Assembly: GCA_016177515.1 (NCBI GenBank)
Contig: JACOUZ010000185.1
Span: 1 to 14,727, forward strand
Source: Acidobacteriota bacterium
Lineage (GTDB): Bacteria > Acidobacteriota > Polarisedimenticolia > Gp22-AA2
DNA length: 14,727 bases
Direction: 5' to 3'
The notes under the pieces are model-generated. The model saw only the letters and a list, made by a program, of their open reading frames with translations, was not told the DNA's origin and did not search any database. This document shows, piece by piece, positions 5,993 through 12,946 of the stretch (position 1 is its first letter; every line of letters begins with the position of its first letter). The translations under genes and the position numbers were made by a program.

Positions 5993-7588
5993 TCAGTCGC
6001 CGCCGGGAACGGCCAGGCGCGGCAGGTCCGGGACGGGCGCCCCGGGGGCGATGATCGAATGCCGCCCGCGGCCGGGTTCCCGGTCGGGGAAGTCCTCGCG
6101 GCAGTGAGCGCCGCGGCTCTCGCGGCGGCGCAGGGCCGACTCGGCGATCAGGCGTCCGACGAACAGGAGGTTTCGTGCCTCCACACCGGGGCGCGTCGCG
6201 CGGCGCCGCGCCAGCCCCCGTTCCAGGTCGAGCGTGGCGGCGATCGACCGCTCGAGGCCGCCGGCGTCCCGGAGGATTCCGGCCCCTTCCCACATCACCT
6301 TCCGCAGCGAGCCGCCGACCTCCCGGGCGCTCTCCGGATCGATCGACAGCGCCTCTCCCGGTTCGTCCTCGAGCATTCCCCCGGGGAGAGGCCCGAGCGA
6401 GTCGGAGAGGATGGCGCGGCCCGCACGGGCGCCGAACACCAGGCCCTCGAGCAGGGAGTTGCTCGCCAGCCGATTGGCGCCATGCACGCCGGTGCAGGCG
6501 GTCTCTCCCGCGGCGTACAGTCCCGGGATTGAGGTCCGTCCCCACAGATCGGTCTTGACGCCGCCCATCATGTAGTGCGCGCAGGGAGTCACCGGAACCC
6601 GATCCCGTCCGATGTCGAGGCCGTGCCGGGCGCAGGTCGCGGCGATGGTCGGGAAGCGCCGGTGCACGAAGTCCGGATCCAGGTGGCGCATGCTGAGGTA
6701 GACGGACGGGTGCCCCGTGCGGCGCATCTCTCGGACGATGCCGCGCGCCACGATGTCGCGCGGCGCCAGGTCGCCGCGCCGATCGAAGCGCGTCATGAAA
6801 GGATCCCCCGCGGCGTTCTCCAGCCGGCCGCCCTCCCCGCGCATCGCTTCCGACAGCAGGAAGCGCGGCACGCCGGGGAGCAGGAGCGCGGTCGGGTGGA
6901 ACTGCACGAACTCCAGGTCCATCATCTCGGCGCCGGCGCGGTAGGCCATCGCCATGCCGTCGCCGGTCGCCTGCGGCGGGTTGGTGGTTTCCCGGAACAC
7001 CTGCCCGGCCCCGCCCGTCGCCAGGATGACCGCGCGGGCGCGAAGCAGGACGGGTCGGCCCGCCGACTCGTCCAGGGCGAGAATCCCGGCGCAGCGGCCG
7101 CCGGCCAGGATCAGGTCCACCGAGAAGGTGCGCTCCACCAGGGTGATGCCCTGCTCCCCGGCGGCCGTGGCCACCAGGGCGCGCGCGATCTCGCGCCCGG
7201 TCGAGTCCCCATGAGCGCGCAGGATGCGCCTCTTGCTGTGCGCCGCTTCCCGCGCCAGGGCGATGCGCGGCCCTTCCCGGTCGAAGCGCGCCCCCCAGTC
7301 AATCAGCTCGAGCGCGCGCGCCGGCCCCTCCTCGACCAGCACCCGCACCGCCCCCTCGTGGCACAGCCCGTCGCCCGCATCAATGGTGTCCTGGAAGTGG
7401 AGGGAAACCTCGTCGTCGTCCGACAGGACCGCCGCCAGGCCGCCCTGCGCCTTGTCCGTCGCCGAGTCGGTCGGAGAATCCTTGGTCAAAACGGCGACCC
7501 GGCCGCCGCCCCGGGCGATCTCGATGGCAGCGCGCAGGCCGGCGATGCCGCTGCCCGCGACGACGGCGTCGAAGGGGTTTTCCGCCAT
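5993..7588 (-). CDS. nadB: L-aspartate oxidase
   Basis: This 531-residue flavoprotein oxidises L-aspartate to iminoaspartate, the first step of de novo NAD synthesis; NadA would then make quinolinate. The FAD-binding GSGIAGL is at 12-18, and DKAQGGLAAV at 45-54 is the flavin-contact segment. ATGGAGQVFRETTNP is at 190-204, EFVQFHPTAL at 226-235 and EAMRGEGGRL at 247-256. The catalytic region includes PRDIVAR (276-282), HYMMGG (338-343) and ANRLASNSLLEG (371-382). The C-terminal helical domain ends with ESRGAHCREDFP (490-501). Length matches the family (about 530-540). The start at ATG 7588 gives MAENPFDAVV directly before the FAD fold; no Shine-Dalgarno precedes it. No other nad gene is visible nearby. 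All key motifs are present, so it should be active. Confidence 0.95.
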   Translation of the reverse strand: MAENPFDAVVAGSGIAGLRAAIEIARGGGRVAVLTKDSPTDSATDKAQGGLAAVLSDDDEVSLHFQDTIDAGDGLCHEGAVRVLVEEGPARALELIDWGARFDREGPRIALAREAAHSKRRILRAHGDSTGREIARALVATAAGEQGITLVERTFSVDLILAGGRCAGILALDESAGRPVLLRARAVILATGGAGQVFRETTNPPQATGDGMAMAYRAGAEMMDLEFVQFHPTALLLPGVPRFLLSEAMRGEGGRLENAAGDPFMTRFDRRGDLAPRDIVARGIVREMRRTGHPSVYLSMRHLDPDFVHRRFPTIAATCARHGLDIGRDRVPVTPCAHYMMGGVKTDLWGRTSIPGLYAAGETACTGVHGANRLASNSLLEGLVFGARAGRAILSDSLGPLPGGMLEDEPGEALSIDPESAREVGGSLRKVMWEGAGILRDAGGLERSIAATLDLERGLARRRATRPGVEARNLLFVGRLIAESALRRRESRGAHCREDFPDREPGRGRHSIIAPGAPVPDLPRLAVPGGD

Positions 7589-7596
7589 GGGTGAGG

Positions 7597-7625
7597 AGTG
7601 TAATCGAATTCCCCTTCCTTGACAG
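7597..7625 (-). promoter_or_regulatory. Candidate nadB promoter, possibly leaderless
   Basis: On the minus strand CTGTCA (plus 7620-7625) and TACACT (plus 7597-7602) are 17 bases apart, each matching four of six consensus bases. Only 8 bases separate the TACACT from the nadB ATG, so a transcript would begin at or next to the start codon. That fits the missing ribosome site. The -35 box overlaps that of the divergent promoter. Confidence 0.4.
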
Positions 7626-7647
7626 GCTCCGGGGGCGAACTGATAAT
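7619..7647 (+). promoter_or_regulatory. Sigma70-type promoter of the DUF4388 module
   Basis: A perfect TTGACA at 7619-7624 and GATAAT (five of six) at 7642-7647 are separated by exactly 17 bases. Transcription would start near 7654. This rules out the in-frame TTG at 7619 and ATG at 7646 as starts of the following gene and supports ATG 7682. Confidence 0.72.
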
Positions 7648-7681
7648 GAGCGCGCACTCGCGGAGAGCCGGCGGACCCGAC

Positions 7682-9562
7682 ATGCAGGACTTCCCATCCC
7701 AGGGATCGATCGACGGTGTCTTCCTGCCGCGCCTGATCGCCGCTTTGCACCTCGATGAATTCGAGGGCGCGCTCCGCCTCACCTTGCCCGAAGCCACCCG
7801 GGTCCTCTACTTCAAGCGGGGAGAGATCGCCTCGGCGGCCAGCAACGCCGAGCCGGACCGCCTGGCCAACATTCTGATCGGCGAAGGCCGCCTGGACAGC
7901 GAACAGCTCGACCTGGCGCGGAAGAAGCTCCAGCCCGGCGAGTCCCTCGGCAAAACGCTCATCGACATGGGTTTTCTTACCCCATCCGAGCTGCTGCAGG
8001 GGGCGCGCCATCAGGTGCGCCTGATCGTCGTTTCGTCCTTCCGGGCGACCTCGGGGACCTACGAGTTGGTCCCGGGCCCCTTGCCCCCGGAGGTCACGTC
8101 CCTCGGGATCAACACCAGGCGCCTCATCTTCGACTGCCTCCAGGAGACGGGCGATCGGGCCGCCGTCATCCGCGAGATCGGCTCGATGGAGTCGGTGTAC
8201 CGGCCCACCGATCGCCTCGCGCTCTCCCTGTCGGCCCTGAAACTCGACTTCGAAACCGACCGCATCGCGCGCCTGCTGGACGGCTCCGCCACCCTGCGCG
8301 ACATCAGCAGCCGGACCTCGCTCGACGATTTCACCGTGGGCAAGGTCATCCTGGCCCTCGACCTCCTGCGCGCGGCCGAGAAGCTGCCCCCCCCTGCTGG
8401 AGTGGTGCCGCCTCCGGCGGTGGTGGAGCCGTCTCCCGCCGCCGGCTTGCCGCCCGCCGCCGAAATGGCGGCCATTTCGGCCGGGCGGGGGCGCAGGATT
8501 CCGATCGTCACCGAGGCGGCCGAGGAGCCGCCCGAGATCCATGCCCGGGGCCCTTTGCCGCAGCCCATCGATAGGACACCGATGGGCCGGGTCGCGCTGA
8601 TTGGCGAGTTGCCCGGGACAGACGAGGCGGCCCCGGCGGAGCCGCCCCCCGTGCCGGCGGACGAGCTGCCGGCCTTCGCAAGGCCGCCGTCCGGCGAGGC
8701 GGAGAACCCGGAGCCGCAGTGGCAGGTCAACCCGGAGACCGGCGAGCGGGTTCATGTGGGGCCGATCGAGATGACCTTCGACGGCAGGGTAGGCGGTCGC
8801 CCCGGCGAGGCCCGGGGCCTGGCGCGGCTCCTGCTGGCGGCCGGAGCCGTGGCCATCGTGGCGGCGGCTGCCTTCACTTTCGCCCTCCTGCGCCGCGGCG
8901 CACCGGCGCCGCAGACTTCCGGGGCGATCGTGGAGGCGCCCGGCGCCGTCGACCAGCCGCCAACGGTGACCGGCCCTCCGGGCGAAGCGATGGCAGGGAC
9001 CGGGCCTGCGACAACCACGCCACCGGGACGCGAGCCCGCCGCGCCCCGCCCCGTCCCCGAGCCCGCCACAGCCGGGCATGCCCCGGAGCCCGCGGCTGAT
9101 CGGCCGGCGCCGTCGGAGGCGGTGGCCGCCGCGCCCCCTCCGGCCAGGCCGGCTCCCCAGGCGCCCCCCGGGCCGGCCCGTCAGGAGCTTCAGGCTCCGG
9201 ACTTCTCAGGAGATCCGGCGTACACCGCAGCGCTCGAGCGTCTGGACGGGGACGACGCCGCCGGGGCGGCGGCTCTGTTCAGGGACCTGCTTTCCGCCAG
9301 GCCGGCGAGCGCCGTGACCCTGCAATTGATGATCGCCTGCCGGGAGGACACGGTGAAGGGAGCGCGCCGGCGCGCGGGCGCCCAGGGTGCGCTCTTCGTC
9401 ATCCCTTATTCCCTCAAGGGCAGGCCGTGCTACCGCGTCCTCTGGGGCCTCTACGAAAACGCCGACGCCGCCCGCGCGGCCACCCCCTTCCTGCCGGCCG
9501 GTTTGATCGAGGAGACCGATCCGATCCCCGTGTCGCTGGCACGGCTTCTGCCGCCGGGATAG
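7682..9562 (+). CDS. DUF4388 (PatA-like N-terminal) membrane protein with C-terminal SPOR-like region
   Basis: The 626-residue protein starts with a DUF4388 domain (about 7-130): GSIDGVFLPRLIAALH, then GALRLTL, LYFKRGEIASA and LANILIGEGRLD. A second helical or winged-helix-like region (145-232) with RLLDGSATLRDIS follows, a pattern shared with other DUF4388 proteins. Residues 236-375 are a Pro/Ala/Glu linker. One transmembrane helix is at 380-403, flanked outside by RR, so DUF4388 is cytoplasmic. Beyond it comes a second Pro/Ala-rich stretch (about 405-510), a short TPR-like helix pair, and a C-terminal 58-residue fold (GALFVIPYSLKGRPCYRVLWGLY...) that looks like a SPOR-type domain, which in other proteins binds denuded peptidoglycan. 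The start is set by the promoter at 7619-7647; a GGAGAG sits rather far upstream (7662-7667). DUF4388 is a signalling adaptor of unknown chemistry. Confidence 0.82.
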   Translation: MQDFPSQGSIDGVFLPRLIAALHLDEFEGALRLTLPEATRVLYFKRGEIASAASNAEPDRLANILIGEGRLDSEQLDLARKKLQPGESLGKTLIDMGFLTPSELLQGARHQVRLIVVSSFRATSGTYELVPGPLPPEVTSLGINTRRLIFDCLQETGDRAAVIREIGSMESVYRPTDRLALSLSALKLDFETDRIARLLDGSATLRDISSRTSLDDFTVGKVILALDLLRAAEKLPPPAGVVPPPAVVEPSPAAGLPPAAEMAAISAGRGRRIPIVTEAAEEPPEIHARGPLPQPIDRTPMGRVALIGELPGTDEAAPAEPPPVPADELPAFARPPSGEAENPEPQWQVNPETGERVHVGPIEMTFDGRVGGRPGEARGLARLLLAAGAVAIVAAAAFTFALLRRGAPAPQTSGAIVEAPGAVDQPPTVTGPPGEAMAGTGPATTTPPGREPAAPRPVPEPATAGHAPEPAADRPAPSEAVAAAPPPARPAPQAPPGPARQELQAPDFSGDPAYTAALERLDGDDAAGAAALFRDLLSARPASAVTLQLMIACREDTVKGARRRAGAQGALFVIPYSLKGRPCYRVLWGLYENADAARAATPFLPAGLIEETDPIPVSLARLLPPG

Positions 9563-9569
9563 AGGCCGC

Positions 9570-10997
9570 ATGCGTCCGCGACCTGCAGGCCGCGCCGTCG
9601 TCTGGCTCGTTCTCCTCCTGCCCCCTGCCGCGCTTGCGCGCGCCGACATCATCCATTTGAAAAACGGCGGGACGATCGTCGCCGACTCCTGGGAGGATCG
9701 GGGAGAGGTCCTCATCGTTCTCCAGGACGGCGGCCGGATCAGCGTGCCGCGGGCCGACGTGGAGCGAATCGAGGCGACCCGGCCTGCCCGGCCCGTCGCG
9801 GACCCCGCCGCCTCTCCCGGCTCGACTCCCGCGTCCGGCCCACCCGATCCGACCGGAGCGCCGGTATCGCAGGCCGGCGGCATCATGCAGTCGACGGACG
9901 ACGAGATCCAGGGCACGATCGAGGTCCTGAAGCGGCGGATCAACGATTACCCCCTGGCGCGGGCGGAAAACACCCGGCGTCTCGTGGCGCTTCTCGATCA
10001 GCTCGGCGGGCGGGCGCTGAAGGCGCGCGACCTCGACGCCGCGGTGAGCCGGTTTCGCGAGGCCCTGGCCTGCGACCCGAAAGACTCGGCGGCGCAAGTC
10101 GGGCTGGCGGCGGCCTATTTCCGGCAGGGCCAGGACATCTTCGCGCGCTCGACTCTGGAGCGGGCGCTTCTCGATCATCCGGACAACCCCGCCCTGCACG
10201 CCCTGCTCGGCGACGTCTACAACAGCCAGGAGCGCACCGAAGAGGCCTTGCAGGAATGGCAGAGGGCGCACGAGCTCAAGCCCGACGCTTCCCTGAAGGC
10301 GAAGATCGACAAGCTGGCGCGCGAGCGGTCCGTCGACAGCGGCTACCGCCAGTCGGAGGCGGCGCACTTCACGCTGAAGCATGACGGAGATCGGACCGGG
10401 GCCGACCTGGGCGGCCAGATCGTGGAGTACCTCGAAAGCCAGTTCCGGACGCTGCAGTCCCGATTCGACCACTATCCCCTGCAGCCGATCGTGGTCATCG
10501 TCTACCCGCAGAAGCAGTTTTACGAGGCCACGCAGGCCGACGCAAACGTGGGCGGGCTCTTCGACGGCAAGATCCGCGTGCCGATCGGCGGTCTGCGGCA
10601 GATTACCGCCGAGGCCCGCCGCGTGCTCCTGCACGAACTGGCGCACGCCTTCATCGCCGGCAAGAGCCGCGGCACGGCGCCGCGCTGGCTGCACGAGGGA
10701 CTGGCGCAGCAGATCGAGGGGAAGACCACGCCCACCGCGACCGGGGTCACGCTGGCAAAGGAATTCGACGCCCTGGACGGCAAGGGGTCCTGGGGCCAGG
10801 CGTTCACCTACGCCTCCGCCCTGTCGTTCGTGGAATGGCTCGACGAGCGCATCGGCTTCGCCGCCCTGGTTGACGTCCTCGAGGTGGCGGGGCAGGGGAT
10901 CCCGCCGGAAACCGCTTTCGAGCAGGTGACCCGCTATTCACTCATGGAGTTGCGCCAGGCCTGGGGGGAGGCCCTGGTCCGGAAATACTTGCAATAA
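9570..10997 (+). CDS. Secreted TPR protein with gluzincin-type HExxH metallopeptidase domain (peptidase MA-like)
   Basis: The start is only 7 bases after the previous stop, and the AGAGG at 9561-9565 overlaps that stop, so translation is probably coupled. Residues 1-25 form a signal peptide ending ALARA. Residues 26-68 are a small beta domain (DIIHLKNGGTIVADSW ... GGRISVPRADVERIE) seen in other secreted proteins of this type. TPR repeats occupy about 145-245. The C-terminal domain (265-475) carries HELAH at 355-359 and WLHEG at 373-377: zinc ligands His355, His359 and Glu376, catalytic Glu356, spaced as in gluzincins. The motif is complete, so it is probably an active periplasmic metallopeptidase, though the substrate is unknown. 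Homologous domains are annotated as peptidase MA-like or DUF1570-like; I cannot choose between the names. Confidence 0.85.
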   Translation: MRPRPAGRAVVWLVLLLPPAALARADIIHLKNGGTIVADSWEDRGEVLIVLQDGGRISVPRADVERIEATRPARPVADPAASPGSTPASGPPDPTGAPVSQAGGIMQSTDDEIQGTIEVLKRRINDYPLARAENTRRLVALLDQLGGRALKARDLDAAVSRFREALACDPKDSAAQVGLAAAYFRQGQDIFARSTLERALLDHPDNPALHALLGDVYNSQERTEEALQEWQRAHELKPDASLKAKIDKLARERSVDSGYRQSEAAHFTLKHDGDRTGADLGGQIVEYLESQFRTLQSRFDHYPLQPIVVIVYPQKQFYEATQADANVGGLFDGKIRVPIGGLRQITAEARRVLLHELAHAFIAGKSRGTAPRWLHEGLAQQIEGKTTPTATGVTLAKEFDALDGKGSWGQAFTYASALSFVEWLDERIGFAALVDVLEVAGQGIPPETAFEQVTRYSLMELRQAWGEALVRKYLQ

Positions 10998-11084
10998 TCC
11001 CCTGCAAACCACAAGTTATGCCCGGACGCACAGGCACCGGGCCCGGGTGTGCCGGCCCGCCGCCGCGGGAGGAATGCATCTCCG

Positions 11085-12812
11085 ATGAACGGGAGTCTGG
11101 CGCAGCGATCGCCGAGCGACATCCTGGCCGAAGTGCTGCGCCGGCAGGCCTCCGGAATCATGAGACTCCAGAACGCCTCCGCGACGCGGCAGTTGTTCAT
11201 CGACGCGGGCGTCATGATCCGTTTTGCGGTCAGCACCCTGCCCACCGAAAGCATCACTGGGCTGTTTCGCGACAAGGGGGGCGTCACCGAGGATCAGGTG
11301 AAGGAGGCGACCGCCGTCAAGCAGGCCGACGAGCTGCTCGGGACGACGCTGGTGCGGATCGGCGCCCTGTCGAGGGAGGCGCTGGGCGAACTGACCCGCG
11401 AGCACATCCACCGCGTGACGCTGGGCGCCCTGTCGACGCGCGACGGCGAGCTCGAGTTCCAGTCCGGCGCCCTGCCCTTCCGGGAGCAGCTCGACGGCGG
11501 CCTCGGCAGCCCCGAGATCCTCCTCGAGTGGGCGCGGGCCTTCCCTGAGATCGACTGGATCCGCCGGCGCCTGGGGCAGACCGGGGCGCCGGTGCAGCTG
11601 TCGCGTCGCCCCCCGGAGGGCTACCAGAAGGTGCCGCTCAATCCCGCGGAGGGATTCATCATGTCCCGCGTGGACGGCAGGTCGAGCGTGGGCGACATCT
11701 GCGACCTGAGCCCCATGGGGGAAGAGAACACGCTGCGCGCCCTGTTCGGCCTGGCTTTGGCCGGCATCCTCGAGATGCCCGAAGGATCGGCCGAGATCCC
11801 GCTTCCCGCGGCGACGAAGGCCGCTGCGGCCGCGCCTCTTTCCCCGGCTACGCCGGCCCGCCCGGCGCCCGCCATGGCGCCGCGCCCGGCGGCGGTGGCG
11901 CCGGTGCGCGCCCCGACGAACGGCGGGGCGGCCCCCCACCCACAGGCAGCGCTTGGCAGCGGCCCGCAGTCTTCCCCGGCCGCGGCACCGCGCGCCGTGA
12001 GGAAGGGCGCATCGCCCTCGGCCGCCCCGAGACCCGCGGCCCGCCCGATGGCGACCCGGCCGCCGACTCCGCCACGGCGGGTCACCTCGATCATCGAGCG
12101 CGTCCGCCCCTCGGCCACCCCGGATCTCGAGGCGGAGATGCTGCAGCGCTTCGAGAGACTGCGCGACCAGGACCTTTACCAGGTCCTCGGCGTCGTTTCC
12201 AGCGCGAACGCCGACGAGGTCCGCCGCGCCTATTACACCCTCGCCAAGCAGTTCCACCCCGACAAGTTCATCCGCGAGGAGCTGAAGTCGAAGGCGGAGA
12301 AGGTGTTCGCCCACATTACCGAGGCCTATTCGACCCTCACCAACCTCGAGACCCGCAGGAGATACGACGAGGACCAGACCATCCGCAAGAGCGCCCGCGA
12401 ACCCGAGAAGAAGGTGGACCCCGGGGTCGTGGCGCACATCAACTTCAAGCACGGCAAGGACAGGTTCGACAGGGGGAAGATCGGCGAGGCGGTCACCTTC
12501 CTGCAGAACGCCTGCGACCAGGACCCGTCGAAGGCTGAGCATTTCCACTTCCTGGCGATCGCCCAGAGCAAGAACCCGCGCTGGAAGAAGGACGCAGAGG
12601 AGAATTTCCTGAAGGCCATCGAGAAGGACCCGACCAGCGCGGAGATCTACGCCCACCTCGGATCGCTGTACGCCCGCGGCGGCCTGCACAGCAAGGCACG
12701 CGACATGTTCAAGAACGCCCTGAAGTGGGATCCCGGCTGCCAGGAGGCCCAGGAAGGGCTCGCCCAGGAGGAGGGAGGCAGGAAGAGCCTCCTGGGAATG
12801 TTCAAGAAGTAA
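11085..12812 (+). CDS. DUF4388 - J-domain - TPR protein
   Basis: This 575-residue cytoplasmic protein has no signal peptide or membrane helix. A DUF4388-type domain spans about 8-128 (SDILAEVLRRQASGIMRL, QLFIDAGVMIRFA, GGVTEDQVKEA). A winged-helix-like region follows at 180-235 (IMSRVDGRSSVGDICDL). Residues 240-333 are a low-complexity Pro/Ala linker. A J domain lies at 363-429 with the essential HPD at 391-393 (LYQVLGV, AYYTLAKQFHPDKF, AYSTL, RRRYDED), so it can in principle stimulate DnaK. TPR helices occupy 450-560. Start at ATG 11085 with GGGAGGA at 11067-11073; the upstream GTG 11049 lies before that site. A DnaJ alone would have a G/F region and zinc finger; these are absent, which points to a specialised co-chaperone. 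It shares its N-terminal architecture with the gene at 7682. Confidence 0.85.
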   Translation: MNGSLAQRSPSDILAEVLRRQASGIMRLQNASATRQLFIDAGVMIRFAVSTLPTESITGLFRDKGGVTEDQVKEATAVKQADELLGTTLVRIGALSREALGELTREHIHRVTLGALSTRDGELEFQSGALPFREQLDGGLGSPEILLEWARAFPEIDWIRRRLGQTGAPVQLSRRPPEGYQKVPLNPAEGFIMSRVDGRSSVGDICDLSPMGEENTLRALFGLALAGILEMPEGSAEIPLPAATKAAAAAPLSPATPARPAPAMAPRPAAVAPVRAPTNGGAAPHPQAALGSGPQSSPAAAPRAVRKGASPSAAPRPAARPMATRPPTPPRRVTSIIERVRPSATPDLEAEMLQRFERLRDQDLYQVLGVVSSANADEVRRAYYTLAKQFHPDKFIREELKSKAEKVFAHITEAYSTLTNLETRRRYDEDQTIRKSAREPEKKVDPGVVAHINFKHGKDRFDRGKIGEAVTFLQNACDQDPSKAEHFHFLAIAQSKNPRWKKDAEENFLKAIEKDPTSAEIYAHLGSLYARGGLHSKARDMFKNALKWDPGCQEAQEGLAQEEGGRKSLLGMFKK

Positions 12813-12826
12813 GCCTTTCCAGCGCG

Positions 12827-12854
12827 TTGACTTCCCGCTCCCGGTCCTTAGATT
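12827..12854 (+). promoter_or_regulatory. Candidate promoter for the second kinase gene
   Basis: TTGACT at 12827-12832 (five of six) and TAGATT at 12849-12854 (four of six) are 16 bases apart, just after the stop of the upstream gene. Transcription would start near 12861, leaving an untranslated leader of about 85 bases with several possible hairpins. Confidence 0.45.
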
Positions 12855-12855
12855 T

Positions 12856-12917
12856 GGATCGTTGAGATCCCGGCCCCGATGACAATTCCGTCATCGTTCT
12901 CAGGGCCCGGCGCCGGG
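12856..12917 (+). other. Structured leader with consecutive inverted repeats
   Basis: The 134-base gap holds three perfect inverted repeats in a row. They are GGATC/GATCC at 12856-12860 and 12866-12870, CGATGAC/GTCATCG at 12877-12883 and 12890-12896 with a 6-base loop, and the palindrome CCCGGCGCCGGG at 12906-12917. The middle one could be a weak terminator of the upstream operon, but only TTCT follows it. Together they may form a structured 5' leader. No known riboswitch consensus was recognised. Confidence 0.4.
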
Positions 12918-12946
12918 GTCGCGGTGATCGGGATGACCGCCGGCAG

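Noticed and set aside
5993..9079. A single 1028-codon minus-strand frame extending nadB far upstream
   Set aside because: Only the part from 7588 matches NadB. The upstream part is antisense to the DUF4388 gene, is Arg/Gly-rich nonsense, and runs across the divergent promoters at 7597-7647.
11033..11053. GGCAC/GTGCC inverted repeat before the DUF4388-J gene, as a terminator
   Set aside because: It has a 5-bp stem with no T-run, and competing pairings are possible. It is not convincing as a terminator or operator.
11016..12689. A 557-codon minus-strand frame opposite the DUF4388-J-TPR gene
   Set aside because: Long antisense frames are expected at this GC content; there is no recognisable motif, and the plus strand has the HPD J domain.
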